DNA from: Cladopsammia gracilis
Lineage: Eukaryota; Cnidaria; Anthozoa; Scleractinia; Dendrophylliidae
NCBI GenBank assembly: GCA_022457155.1
Contig: JAJGOT010000210.1
Location: 536,501-600,500, forward strand
DNA: 64,000 nt
Reading direction: 5' to 3'
The notes under the pieces were generated by a model that saw only the letters and a list, made by a program, of their open reading frames with translations, had not been told where the DNA came from and did no database searches. Position 1 is the stretch's first letter. Each line of letters starts with the position of its first letter. Shown here piece after piece: positions 1 to 11,152 of the stretch. A program made the position numbers and the translations under genes.

Positions 1-377
1 GCGGGAAAACATGTAACCGATGGCAAACACAGGAAAACATGTAACTGGTGTCAAGCGCGGGAAAACATGTAACCGATGGCAAGCACAGGAAAACATGTAA
101 CTCAGGGTGTCAAGCGCGGGAAAACATGTAATCGATGCCAAGCGCGAGAAAACATGTAACCGATGGCAAGCACAGGAAAACATGTAACTGGTGTCAAGCC
201 CGGGAAAACATGTAACCGATGCCAAGCGCGGGAAAACATGTAATTGGTGCCAAGCGCGGGAAAACATGTAACCGATGCTAGGGCGGGAAAACTTGTAACT
301 GGTACCAAGCGCGAGAAAACATGAAACGGCGCCAAACGCGGGAAAACATGCAACCGGTGCCAAGCGCAGGAAACACG
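1..377. repeat. 28-bp minisatellite
   Basis: About 13 head-to-tail copies of a 28-bp unit built on aaaacatgtaaccgatg followed by ccaagcgcggg, with small variants (ctggtg for cgatgc, cacagg for cgcggg). The array is cut by the left edge of the window. A related array with acacgc in place of acatgt lies at about 5966-6132. An open frame on the minus strand across it is a by-product of a period close to a multiple of three and is not taken as a gene. Confidence 0.95.
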
Positions 378-661
378 GTTGTTTTTGGTTCGTCCTTTAT
401 TGGCGAAAAAAAAAACTTGTCATTTATCAACGACTCAGTGGATTTCGTCGAATAAATGTATTAACTCAATTTTTCTTTCTGTCTTTTTTTCTGCTATGAT
501 TTATTTTGATGTTGGTTTCCGCACCGGAAGTTAGTTGCGGAATATGTCACAGGTGTAGACTGCTAGCTGGCCCTTTTCAGTCAATCGAGCGGTAGTCTGC
601 GCGCAGACGTATCCGGTTTCCCACGGGGTTCAAGGAAATCGGATACGTCTGCGCGCGGGCT

Positions 662-840
662 ATAGAGCGTATGCACATGACGTCACGGCGGCCATATTGG
701 TGTACCAAAACAATAGAACGGCGGCCATGTTGGTGTACCAAAACAATCCTGTGGGATTTGAACGCTTTTCTTATGTTAACACTTTCTTTTGTTCCAATAA
801 ATTTGCATAGCTGCTTGCCACGTGAGTGCATACGCTCTAT
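662..840. mobile_element. MITE, 15-bp perfect TIRs
   Basis: A 179-bp element with perfect 15-bp terminal inverted repeats (atagagcgtatgcac at 662-676 and its complement at 826-840). The inside holds a twice-repeated gcggccat-ttggtgt segment. A second copy lies at 63317-63497 with closely similar interior but different TIR centres. No coding capacity. A separate inverted repeat (tctgcgcgcagacgtatccg and its near complement, about 597-653) sits immediately to its left and may belong to a larger element. Confidence 0.85.
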
Positions 841-1116
841 CGAGCGGGCGAGCTTATCATGTATAAACGGTTAGCATTAGATTCCATCCACCAAAACAAG
901 CTCGGAGAGACTGGAGCAAGCAAGCGAGTCTCCGATCACGTGATTTGCTCGCCCGCTCAAGTATCAGGTGACGTTTTCAACATCGTTCCCAGAGTCTTCT
1001 CTCTTCAGTTTCGTCATCATCGAGAGGACCCTGGGAACAAGGGTCAACAAGGTTGTGACGTGTTGTGGAGAACATGTTGTTTTGGAGTAATTTGTGTTTT
1101 CCGTCTTATTTTGTAG

Positions 1117-1183
1117 GCTCAGTCAAACACCTCCCGTGGCGATTACTTTCTTTCGAAAATGCATTGAGTTGGAACTCGCACAG
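1117..1183 (+). CDS. UTP6: UTP6 homologue, third-last coding exon
   Basis: A 67-nt exon between ttgtag and a CAG|gtaagc donor. After one nucleotide that completes an upstream codon it reads LSQTPPVAITFFRKC then IELELAQ, a HAT-type helical repeat segment. It joins in phase 0 to the exon at 2861-2933. UTP6 is a component of the U3 snoRNP / small-subunit processome that acts in early 18S rRNA processing in the nucleolus; it is built of HAT (half-a-TPR) repeats. The identification rests mainly on the joined C-terminus of the three exons. The preceding exon, which must end in phase 2, is not in the window. Confidence 0.75.
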
Positions 1184-1708
1184 GTAAGCGAAAACGAAGC
1201 TCTGGACATGAACCGCTTGTTTTGTAAAAGAACTAATATGCTGAACAACTGACAAAAACATTTCAAAATTATTTGGGATAAAAATAGAACTTAGAGTTGG
1301 TTTAGTAAGTTGTGTAAAAAGGGTGTATCGTATCACTGTTTATAATTTCTTCGGTAATACCATGTATTTAGAAATGGGAATACTGAAGTAAAGTTGTTGT
1401 TGTGTTCACAGGGCCAATATGTGAGTCATGGCCAGTGTTACTTTTCCCTGGCGACAGTCACTGCGTTTTTTAATTTTATTTTGTTATCAGTCCAGTACCC
1501 TATCCCCTCCCCTCCTCGATAGTATCTGCTTTACTGACAAGTGTAAAAAAGGTACCTATACATTTACAGGCAGCAATCTAGGTGAACAGTTCGTGTGACT
1601 GTATATACCCCTGTAAGGCGGACACCTTTCTAAGACAGACATCGATTATTGGCTGGTTCTGTGCGAATTTCAATCTTCACTTGTTCGTCTGTAACTAAAC
1701 TCTCTACA

Positions 1709-2166
1709 GTGGAACCTCGATTCAACGAACCTCTATATAACGAAGCCCCTGGTATAACAAACGATATTGTTCAGCCCGGCAAAATTACAAGTATAATGTA
1801 TGGAACAAAACCTTAATATAACGAATCTTCATATAACGAAATCCTCGATATAACGAACACAATCCGGCAGCCCAAACGTAAAATTTAACCCGAAATAACG
1901 AATAAATGTCAAAGCGCGACAAAAGATGAATGCAGAACAGACCAACAGTGTGTGCTTTAGGGCAATGGTATAACCTGTACAGTTTTCCAGTGCCGTAGTT
2001 ATATGTACAGTGTACTGTAGCTTCATAAGGCATTAAAGTGCAAATGTTATTTTTTTTCAGATCCGGAAATACGTAAAACCGTGACAAAACAACACCTCGA
2101 TATAACGAACATTTTGGTTGTTTTTCCGCAAATTCGTTATAACGAGGTTTTCGATATAACGAACCT
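1709..2166. mobile_element. pogo/Tigger-like remnant rich in TATAACGAA
   Basis: Begins with cagtggaacctcgattcaac, which matches the terminal repeat typical of pogo/Tigger elements, after a TA. The body repeats the word tataacgaa or its complement ten or so times. A matching right-hand end was not found, so the right border is approximate. A tiny fold-back with the same terminal sequence lies at 47671-47757. No transposase is encoded. Confidence 0.6.
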
Positions 2167-2651
2167 GAATTTCCCCAGTCCCTTGGCAGTTCGTTAAATC
2201 AGCCGATTCGCATATAAGCGAGTCTAATTAACATCAAATTACCGCATGCAAGCGGTTAAAGTAGGCCCATTCACCTACTGGGAAATAACGAAAATAGAGT
2301 TGATCTCAAACTGACTTTTGTCTTTCACTTGAACATTTTACATCAAGTAAAACTCCTTTTTTTAGGGTATCAGAAGGGTGTGTGCCCCGAACCCGAGTCG
2401 TTTGCTTCATAACTAATACCCATATCCACTACACCAACGAGGGCTAGCTGACAGGAACTGTAATTTTTAACATATTTATAGAGTTACCCATAACCATAAA
2501 TGAAAGCTAACCGTTTTCAAATCAGTGTTTAACCCTAAACAATGCAAATCAGTGCTAAACTGGAGCCCTTTTCTCTCAGTTCTGTCTAACCTGTTCTCGT
2601 GTACGTCAGTAATATAAAGAATACTACTGTTAGGCAAATAGGGCCTGTTAC

Positions 2652-2795
2652 TCGCTCGCTAAAGCTGGTCCCGAGGGTGTCCGGGCTGGTCCCGAAAGTG
2701 TCCGGGCTGGTCCCGAGGGTGTCCGGGCTGGTCCCGAAGGTGTCTGGGCTGGTCCGGAGGGTGTTCGGGCTGGTCCCGAGGGTGTCCGGGTTAGA
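2652..2795. repeat. 21-bp minisatellite
   Basis: About seven copies of gggctggtcccgaaggtgtcc with one- or two-base differences. It lies in a UTP6 intron about 65 bp upstream of the next splice acceptor. Confidence 0.9.
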
Positions 2796-2860
2796 CAGAG
2801 TTCACTACATTCGTTATAGCCTTTGTGTTATATTTCTTTCTTTCTCCTTCGTTTGCTCAG

Positions 2861-2933
2861 TCCGAGCCCAGTGTTAAACGAACCCGTGAACTGTACGAGG
2901 CAGCGGTGGATCATTATGGAACCTCTCATCCTG
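2861..2933 (+). CDS. UTP6: UTP6 homologue, penultimate coding exon
   Basis: A 73-nt exon after a strong acceptor (tttctcc...ctcag) and before CCTG|gtaagg. It reads SEPSVKRTRELYEAAVDHYG followed by TSHP, a HAT repeat with the usual R..YE.A pattern, and ends in phase 1. It joins the final exon at 6867 to give the HAT-like join TSHP-DLWLDYIRFEFEHP. A 3.9-kb intron follows. Confidence 0.85.
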
Positions 2934-2953
2934 GTAAGGTTCTATTAAAATAC

Positions 2954-3131
2954 AATAGGCCATTTCCGAGTTGCCTTTAGCCTCTCTATCAAAGCGAGGC
3001 TAGGTGCGAAACCTTTCATATGAAAATGAGTTTTTATTTGCATGTGAATGAAAACTCATTTTCATATGAAAGGTTTCGCACCAAGCCTCGCTTTGATAGA
3101 GAGGCTAAAGGCAACTCGGAAATGGCCTATT
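2954..3131. mobile_element. Long fold-back MITE
   Basis: A 178-bp near-perfect palindrome: aataggccatttccgagttg at the left is mirrored by its complement ending at 3131, with a central loop near 3035-3050. It lies 20 bp inside the UTP6 intron donor. No coding content. Confidence 0.9.
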
Positions 3132-3920
3132 CTTTTTTGTGAGGCGAGGGTCGGGAATTTGTTACCTCTTGGTTTGACCTTTTTTCCTTGTTTCAGCCGA
3201 TTAGCAGAACAAATTGATATGAGGTTTTAAGTGCTCGTGAAAGTGGAAGGCTTGCGGTTTTTTTAAAGAGTTTAAATTGTCATATTGCCATAAACACGCA
3301 AAATGACGGAACATCCTTACAGCAGTCGTATAAAACTTCGCAAGCAACTCTTGTTGACTTTTACAAGCTCCATGCGACAGTTCTAAGTAAACGTTATTCA
3401 ACGCAACAGGCCCATAAAAAGATGACGTCCGAATTGTTTATAAATAACTCGCGTACGTAACACGACGGTTTCTTAGTTTTTCTAGAAACTTCATCTAATC
3501 TTATTTTATCGGCACGCTCCTTTGATCAACGGTTTTAGGATTTAACATGTCGTCAAACATTTTAAGTAAATTATGTTTTTGTCTGGTACAGCGCTTATAC
3601 ACAAATGTACGTGCACGTCCCCCCGGTGAATCCGCACGTGTGATTATCATTGCTCGTCTGTCTGATCTGAAGCATGGCTTCCTTTCTTTGTCTTTTTACG
3701 TTTCCTGACTCGTGCCTAGGAAGTGTGGGCACTGGTCGAGATTCCTAGACGTGTTCTAGGACACGAACATGACATTTAACCTAGGTACAAGTGTATGAAC
3801 GTGAACAAGCCCGCGAATTTTGGGGGTAATCTTGCAAAATGTTGGGTTAGCTATATTGGACTGTGCTCCATGGTGAGATAGGATAGTTGTGTTTATGAAA
3901 TCCGAGACTTTCCCTCTTTG

Positions 3921-4390
3921 TGACCATTCAACTGAAAGTAGTACTTTCCTGTGGTGCTGTTTATTGTGCTGTTCAAGGTGGTTCTAACTTCTGAGTCTGT
4001 AGATGAAATCCTAAAATATAATCATTCAAATAAAAGCTACTGAGCAGTACTTTCTTGTGGTACTGTTTATTAACGATGCTGCACAAGGTGGTTCTAACTT
4101 TTGAATCTGTGGATTAAAACATCCTTAAGTGTAACGAATGAAATGAAAGCTACTGAGCAGAAGTTTCTAGTGGTGCTGTTTTGAGTCTATGGATTAAAAA
4201 ATCCTAAAGGGCGACCATTCAAATGAAAGCTATTGAGCATTACTTTCCTGTGGTACTGTTTATTTTCCTGTACAAGGTGATTCTAATTTTTGAGTATGGG
4301 GGGTAAAACATCCTAAAGTGTAACCAATCAAGTGAAAGCTACTAAGCAGAACTTTCTAGTGGTGTTGTGTATGCTGTAGAAGGTGGTTCG
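3921..4390. repeat. Tandem repeat, about 106 bp unit
   Basis: Four to five diverged copies of a unit containing gaccattcaaatgaaagct, actgagcagtactttc, tgtggtactgttta and ggttctaactt. The same unit occurs in inverse orientation as a cleaner array at 12095-12460 in the Noggin intron, and a partial inverse copy lies near 11500-11610. Confidence 0.85.
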
Positions 4391-5965
4391 CTATTTTGAC
4401 TGTGTGTATCTATAGTCGAAATTCTATAAATGTTTTTTAGATTTGTATTTAGCACCCGTTTAGCGCTTGGCGATACTCTTTTTGTTAATGTGTCTAGTGC
4501 CGGCTCCGGCCAACTCTTTCCGGCCGTCTCGGCTAATTTTCAACCATAAACAGAAAGGAATAATAAAAGAAATTCCAATGTTACGGTTAATGAAAAAATG
4601 TTGTTGAAAACGTCTATTTTTTAAAGATTCAGTCGTAAGTTGTTTTCCTTTCCTATGGAGAAAGGTTCGGTAAAGGAAGAAAAACATACCTCGTGGATTC
4701 TACACAAACTTGGACGAACATGGAATGGGAATATAATAAACCTGATGAGTGCTGGCGGAAAGGTTTTTAATTTATTTCTATAAATAATCTCATTTTTGCG
4801 TTTGGAAACGTTTTTAGAAAATCTAACAATAGCTTTTTTAATTTGCGTTGCCGACAAGTTTTCCCATTCCGTGCAACTGAAATAAATCTAGTACGTTATT
4901 CGGAGCTTGTAATTTAATATAGTTTTGTCATACGAAATAGTTTACATAAACTAACTTACAAACAGACAAAAACGTCATATTTTGGAATAAAACGCGTTGG
5001 TTATTGATCAGCGGAACAAGTGCTTTTTGGAACAATTTGTTTGGGAATTGTTAAATTATACATTGAGAAATCTTTCATCTTTTTTGGATCGTAGGAAATC
5101 GCAAAAATTAAAATCCGAAAAAATTTCACGCCGTCAGGTAGTCAAAACAGATTTATTTAAAATAAGCCTAAGTTTATTTATTCCTACCGCCCTGACGCCG
5201 TCTTAACTAAGCACTTTTTGTCCTTAGAGTAACAAAGTGCAAATTGGATTTCGCAATTTCCACATGGGAAAATACAAAAACGAACAGTACCACAGGAAAC
5301 TGAGAACTGCTCGATCGATGCCTTTTATTTGATCCACAGACTCGGCCATTAGAAAGCGAATTACGTGACTTAAGATTTAGCGTTGAAATAGGAAAAGACT
5401 AACAACTTAAAAATCAATTGTCAGAAGAAAAAAAGCAGTCTATGGTCATAGTGGAAAGTTTCACACACAGACCAAACTACATGCCTTAACACAGCTGCAA
5501 GTTTTCATCGCACTGCCTAAAATATTGAGAGTACGGGCTTTTTTTATAGCTTGGCCACATAATTTTCTCAATCAGCCTTTAATATTCTTTAAAATGTAGT
5601 GATTTTAAAGCAGCCCTGCTTTTTTGCGTTAGGTATTTTGTAAGTCATTTCTTCTCATTTAAGGCGATTATGGTAAGACGCTTGTATTGCTTTCAAGACC
5701 TTCCGCCCTTTTGTTACAAGAATAATATTTTGAAGCTTAATCTCCATCATAACGCAAATCTGTGGGTGTTAGAGGACGTTAAATTTAATAGTTCTGGTTT
5801 ATTGTTTAGTTCGTTTAATCGTAGTTGAATGGCGATTCTGTCGATTAAGTGAGATTATGAACCTTTTTTTTCCCTTATACCTCGGTTGTAAAATGGACCA
5901 AAACCAAAGTAATCACAAATAAAGTAACACAATGAACCAATCAGAATGCGAACCGTAAGCAAACA

Positions 5966-6132
5966 ACGCGTGGCAAGCGCGGGAAAACACGCAACTGATG
6001 CCAAGCGCGGTAAAACACGCAACCGATGCCAAGCGCGGGAAAACATGCAATAGATGCCAAGCGCGGGAAAACACGCAACCGATCAGTGCCAAGCGCGGGA
6101 AAACACGCAACCGATGCGAAGCGCGGGAAAAT
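5966..6132. repeat. 28-bp minisatellite, second array
   Basis: Six copies of ccaagcgcgggaaaacacgc plus aaccgatg, the same family as the array at 1-377 but with acacgc instead of acatgt. It sits in the last UTP6 intron. Confidence 0.9.
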
Positions 6133-6169
6133 CAACCTTCTGTTGCCTCATACACTATTTCTTACCAAC

Positions 6170-6500
6170 CTCCTCCCCAATGCTTTCTCCGTTTTCAAGA
6201 TGGCGGGGCGGGCGAAGAAACCGCTGGACAAGGATGCCAAAATACTCCAAAAATGGTGCAGCACTTTGTCGTGTAAAACATCATGAAATGTCTTCGTTTC
6301 GTTTGAACAACTGTTTCAGATTACCAGAAAACAAACATGGCTGCCGATCGCTGGAAATGACCTCCGAAAAACGCCATTTCAATACTTCTCCACGATTGTT
6401 GGAGTGATTTGGCAGCCTTGTCCAGATGTTTCATAGCACACCCCGCCATTTTGAATTGAACAAAGCCGAGAACGCCCTGGGGACGAGGCTGATTTCCAAC
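6170..6500. repeat. Dispersed repeat (aagatggcgg family)
   Basis: Segment containing aagatggcggggcgg, ccaaaatactccaaaaatgg, acaaacatggctgccg and gccctggggacgaggctg. Related pieces recur in the window at about 8070-8320 (inverted), 58370-58560 and 59265-59325. Open frames here are short and on both strands, so I treat it as a non-autonomous dispersed repeat. Confidence 0.65.
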
Positions 6501-6654
6501 TTCTTTTTATTGCCGGGAGAAGGATGTTGTTATATCCGATTTTATGGCACGGAAGGTGGCCTTTATTCCAAGGAGGGCGCTGGACACTTAAACCAGGAAA
6601 TGTGGTATGCTGGTCCTGCATGAAAAATTCGAAAATGTGGTGTGTTTTTCAACC

Positions 6655-6840
6655 ATTTCACTCCCAGCGTCAATTATGGAGACATGCCGGCAGTATACGG
6701 TTCTAACTTTTCAGGTCAATCAACGAAATCCTATGGCGTGACCATTCAGTTGAAACCTCTTCTTTTTTGCATGTTACCATTTGTTTTTCAATGTTTTACA
6801 AAAATGAAATTTGGCACTTTTAAAGTGTTAAGGGATGACT
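6655..6840. repeat. Dispersed repeat (cactcccag family)
   Basis: Diverged copy of a repeat with cactcccagcgtcaattatg, gaaatcctatggcgtgacca, ttcagttgaaacctcttc and tttgggattt-like motifs. Other copies are at about 9468-9660, 13060-13240 and 46160-46460. It ends close to the acceptor of the last UTP6 exon. Confidence 0.7.
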
Positions 6841-6866
6841 CTGACCTGTGTCCGTTGTTTTCACAG

Positions 6867-7024
6867 ATCTGTGGCTGGACTACATTCGTTTTGAGTTCGA
6901 GCATCCCACTAGCCAGCCAGGCACTGCAGGAGATCTTTACTGGCGAGCTACAAAGTGCCTTGACGGACAATTTACCGAGGAGTTTGTTGGTCTTTACTCT
7001 TTACTGCAGGCGGGACGAGTGTAG
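6867..7024 (+). CDS. UTP6: UTP6 homologue, last coding exon
   Basis: After tcacag the exon reads (D)LWLDYIRFEFEHPTS, then QPGTAGDLYWRATKCLDG, then QFTEEFVGLYSLLQAGRV and a TAG stop. The pattern LW.DY...E..HP followed by G..YWRA.K.L.G....FV is the C-terminus I associate with animal UTP6. It joins the 2861-2933 exon in phase 1. Polyadenylation signals follow within 180 bp, so this is the 3' end of the gene. A longer open frame starting at 6642 runs through the intron and is not used. Confidence 0.9.
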
Positions 7025-7162
7025 AAATGAATAATGATGTTGTCGTCGTCGTCTGTTTAATTCTATTAAAGGCTATAAGGAATGGTGCCAAAAAGGCGCT
7101 ACGTAAAGTCCCAACACAGTGACTGATAGATTTCATCTACGAGACAAGATCTTTTGGCGGCT

Positions 7163-7202
7163 AATAAAAACAATCCTAATCTTTCAGTTATAGAGCAATA
7201 AA
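7163..7202 (+). promoter_or_regulatory. Polyadenylation signals of UTP6
   Basis: AATAAA occurs at 7163-7168 and again at 7197-7202, 139 and 173 bp after the UTP6 stop. They are the first canonical signals downstream. Confidence 0.6.
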
Positions 7203-10200
7203 GAATAATAAAAAATTCCCAATTATTATGCTCCCTGTTTGATTGCTTGTTTGTTTGTTTGTTTGCTTGCGTTTATTTGCGTTGTTTACTTCGTTTGTTT
7301 TAAAGCATACCTCTATGTTTTTTTCTCACCTCGCGTAAAGATTTCTTAAATGTGGCTTCTGGTCTCGGCCACACTTTCCTTCAAATTGCCTCTACATTCA
7401 GCTATTTAAAGGCCTGTTTTCATCTGATCGCTGACGAATGCTTAATCTATATCGATTGCTAACCGGACTAATTTCAAACCAAAAAAGTAGAATCTATATA
7501 GGACAATTCTTTCAGGATATTTTGGAATAGGAATATTAGCTGGTTTTTATGTTCTTTTCAATGCTTTTCCGGTTTTTAATTTTCAGAATGAACAGAATAA
7601 TATTCTGTACTGATGAGCTGAATGAAAGAGTACAGTTTTCTGGGAACAGGCAGAGGCGCGCTCCACTCTATTCTCTTTCACTACGTTCAGACGAATCGAA
7701 TACATGTCCATGACTTGCTAAATGAATACAACAGTGTAGGGAGAGGCCGACCAGCCGTACAAGCTTTATTTGATTCAGGACCAAAATATGCGAATCAAAA
7801 ACACTTCGTTTTACAACAAGCCGGTATAACTACCACGGTGTAAAACAATAACTAGATTAACGAGCCGTAAGACTCTCAAAATATAAGAAACAATGCGACA
7901 ACAAGCCGGACACGAAAAACCGGACGATGCCCGGAAACATGTTCTCCAAACCAAGTGCGTGTCAGTCAAATAACTTGCCTGGAGATTAAGGAAGAGCTGA
8001 TAGCGTGAGGGCGGGTGGGAAAACTCGTGTAGTATTTTGTCACGTGACAAACGAAACGAATGAAATGACGTTTTGGGACGTCATTTACAACGATTGGCAG
8101 CCGTGTTTGTTTTCATACAATATGTAATCGTTGTTCAAACAAACGGAAGACATTTTATCATCTTGCACGCGACAAAATAGGATTTTTCTTGTATCAGTTG
8201 GCAGCCTTGTCCAGCGGCCTCTCCGCCCGACATCATAGCGGAGAAGGCCCCACGGGCGAGTTGGTGTATCGTTGCTGTTATTCCTCAACCGGACGAAGAA
8301 TAATTGGAATAGACCCAAACTTCACCCTAAGTCAATCTCAGATCTGAATACTTAAAATCCGTAGGGGTCAAATGCGGACAAGATTTGGAACTCGGATAGC
8401 GCATTAGAGTTACGTTAATGAGAATGCCTCGGAGTAAACGAGAATTTCAATTCCCGTCGACTCCACTTAACATTTAAACACATCAACTCTTCGAGAGCGC
8501 GATAGAGTTTCAGACCTAAGAACGAGAGTTTCGACTTAAGTTTTCGTTTGACCCAAGGGTTACCGCTTGCCACAGACTTACACTTAACACTGGACGCTTC
8601 TCGCTGCCCGCTGCCAGTCATTGACATCCAGCCCCCACGCCCTGAAATGTAACAGTTAGAGACTGGTACGAGTCTTCGTTGCCGCCGCGCAGCACGAACA
8701 CGTACTCACTGCTTGAGAACCGCCCAGACGTTCTCTGAAACGAGCTTAATCCTATTTATTTAAGCGTATGAATAATTAGCCAATGTTTTTCATCACGAAA
8801 CGATGCTACCTTTGCTGTATTTAAATTGGATCTCGAGATGATTAGCAGGGATCGTGGGTTCATCCCTCTATGATATCGGACAAATAATTATTAAAGTGTA
8901 CCATTTCTCGCCGTTTTCACGATTTTTTAAATACTTAAAGGGACACAGTCCCGGCTGAAATACCGTGTTTTCGTAATTATGGCCAGAAGTTTGCTTTAAG
9001 ATTACTTTATTATCTTGCAATTGGAAAAAACCATCGCCAAAAGTGATAGAAACAAAGAAATATGAACGAAACAGACAAAATAACAGCTAGAAAAGTCAAG
9101 ATTTCACGAATGGCAAGTTTCATTTCTTGACCGCCTGTCAATAAAACAAAAATTTGATGAACTGTAATCCACTTCAATCCTTGCAATCCTGTATTTTATC
9201 TCCAAACTACTGCTTCTATTTTGCTCTATAGAATCTTTTTATCCAATTTTGTTGTGTATTTGGTAACGTTTGGTGATGTGATTTCGCCGGGACAGTGTCT
9301 CGTTTACCTGGAATGTCGATGTATTAATTAACCGTTAACTAAGTTTCTCCAGATTCAAAAGTTCAGGCGCAGTTTTTGTTTTACAAGAAGGCATGATAAA
9401 GCGGCGGTAGCGTGGTTTCTATGACGGGGAAAGTGAACTTAATTAGACATTTTCTTTTTTAACCCTTTCACTCCCAGAGTCAATTATTGAGACATGTAAT
9501 GAAGTTCTAACTTTTGAGTCTTTTGATGAAAATCCTATGGTGTGACCATTCAAATGAAACTTCTTCGGCAGTACTTTTGCATGGCTTAATGTGCTTTTCG
9601 TTAATTTACAAAATGAAATTTGGGATTTTTATTCTTGAATTTTCATTTTTGGTTTAAAATGAGCGAATGCATCGTCTTGTGTGCTGCAAATGTTTTCATC
9701 TGTTTTATCTGTTCCGCTGCAGTGTAGAAATAAGTGAGCGTAACAACAGTATTAATACGTATTAGCCGATAGAAATCACTGATTTCCTGCTCGTGATAGC
9801 TCCGCGTGGGTAAATCAATTTTGTGTTGTCTTCAGTGCAATTAAGTGAAGTCTATAAAGGATAATTCTTGTCTGCGATAAAAAAGAGACAATGCGAGCTT
9901 TCACTGATTATTGAGTCTTATTATGTTACGACTATAAAATCACACAAGCTAATACTGTAACTTCTATTAAGCAATCTGTAACATAGGAAATCAAATTAAG
10001 TGTAAAATGGTTTCCAGACATCGGCCTGGGGTAACTAGGATCCCTTCTCCAATGTACCTGTCACCGAATTTTTATAATTTATAGTTTTAGTATTAGCCGT
10101 GTAAGAGACTATGAGGTCTAAATGTACATCGTTGAAAAGGACGGCAGGCATTTAGTTTGCATGAGGGTAAATATAATCGCATTTTTGTTAGTTTACTCGG

Positions 10201-10602
10201 CGTCTGCTAATGAGAGGGGCTATTTACAAAGCACACAACTGCGCCTGAGGGCTTACAGCCCTGTCTGAAAAATGCCACAAATCGCAAGCTTTTCGTCTCT
10301 TTTAATTGTCTTCAAAACTGAAACGTGACTGCGCCGCTCAACGTTTTAATTAACAGATTACCGAAGTCGAGAACCTTTAACGGAGTTAAAATAGGTGGCT
10401 TCAGCATTATATAAAACCACTATAGGATATCACTACAGTGCCAAGAATTGTATTTAACCCGAGGTCAATATATCTAAGTTTTGGCCGACAGGCATGTGTA
10501 ATGGGAGAAAGTGAGTCGCTAATTCAGTTTACGCCGGCGCACGTCGCGCCAAATGTTATTACTGTTCAGGGGGTGCTTGTAGTAAACACAACATTATTCA
10601 GC
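7203..10602. other. Intergenic region UTP6-Noggin
   Basis: No supported gene. It holds a (TTTG)n run near 7240-7275, an inverted copy of the aagatggcgg repeat at about 8070-8320, a MITE at 8937-9306 and a cactcccag repeat at about 9468-9660. The open frame at 7622-7843 (73 aa) has no recognisable domain and no splice or promoter context. The last kilobase before Noggin (about 9700-10600) is free of obvious repeats and is the natural place for Noggin cis-regulation. Confidence 0.6.
8937..9306. mobile_element. MITE of the AAGGGACACTGTC family
   Basis: Starts after a TA with aagggacacagtcccggctg and ends with gccgggacagtgtctcg. The interior includes ttggaaaaaaccatcgcc and tccacttcaatccttgcaat, shared with copies at 20037-20564. 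Other members lie at 21131-21196 and 57450-57984. Short TIRs and TA flanks point to a Tc1/mariner-type non-autonomous element. Confidence 0.75.
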
Positions 10603-10610
10603 TATAAAAG
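10603..10610 (+). promoter_or_regulatory. TATA box of Noggin
   Basis: TATAAAAG lies 52 bp upstream of the Noggin start codon, a spacing that fits a transcription start about 20-30 bp before the ATG. A GC-rich block (acgccggcgcacgtcgcgcc, 10531-10550) lies 50 bp further upstream. A second TATAAAAC-like word is near 10411. Confidence 0.65.
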
Positions 10611-10654
10611 CACATCAGACGGGTAACAAAAGCTCAGTTGAGTGAACAAACGCC

Positions 10655-11152
10655 ATGAGGACTTCATCGTCGTCGCTCGTTGTTTTAGCAGCCTTGTTGC
10701 TGAATGCGGCAACAATTTCGCAGTGTTTTTCACGTTTCCCCTTGAAGCCGGTAAAGACCAATACTGACGGCCTACCTATTGATCCACTGGAAAATATTCA
10801 GCCTAAAAGCATCGATGACTGCCACGAAGAGCTTCAGAGACCGACTAAGCGAGATTTAAACGAGAAGAAACTGCGCAGACGCCTTGGGAAGATCGACGAG
10901 CGATTCTTGTCCTTAACGGAGCCCATGCAGTCACTGGGTACTTTCGTGAGAAGAATTTCTTTGCGTGGCATCACCACGACGGAAAAAAACTTTCTCAGAC
11001 AAGTTATCAGGAATGAGACTATACCAAAAATGGGCAAACCATCCGTGTTTATGGAAAGGTATATGATGAAATGGCTCATTCAAAAATCCGACTGCCCTGT
11101 TGAGTACAAGTGGAAAGATTTGGGATCCTGCTATTGGCCACGGTGGATATCG
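10655..11152 (+). CDS. NOG: Noggin, exon 1
   Basis: First 166 residues of a Noggin homologue, a secreted antagonist that binds BMP ligands and keeps them from their receptors. It opens with a signal peptide (MRTSSSSLVVLAALLLNAAT, likely cut before or near CFSRF), then the N-terminal clip region with GLPIDPLE and RDLNEKKLRRRLG, matching the LPL..L and KDLNE..LR..LG pattern of vertebrate Noggin. It closes with CPVEYKWKDLGSCYWPRWIS, the start of the cystine-knot region. The ATG context is cgccATGag and the TATA box is 52 bp upstream. The exon ends in phase 0 before gtaaga. There are extra cysteines at SIDDC and GSCYW that human Noggin lacks at those places. Confidence 0.95.

Larger units (their letters stand above)
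1184..2860 (+). other. UTP6 intron
   Basis: Intron of 1,677 bp starting gtaagc and ending in ctcag after a pyrimidine-rich stretch. It holds a pogo/Tigger-like repeat (1709-2166) and a 21-bp minisatellite that ends just before the acceptor. I see no other exon in it. Confidence 0.75.

Noticed and set aside
102..353. Minus-strand open frame with repeated CFPALG-type peptides
   Set aside because: It is a translation of the 28-bp minisatellite; the same happens at 5855-6135.
4740..4775. CTGATGAGTGCTGGCGGAAA, hammerhead-like core words
   Set aside because: No complementary stem II and no pairing stem I around it.
7608..7640. CTGATGA with GAAA and flanking CTGTA/TACAG, hammerhead-like
   Set aside because: The segment between core halves cannot form stem II, and the base before the would-be cut is G, not A, C or U after U.
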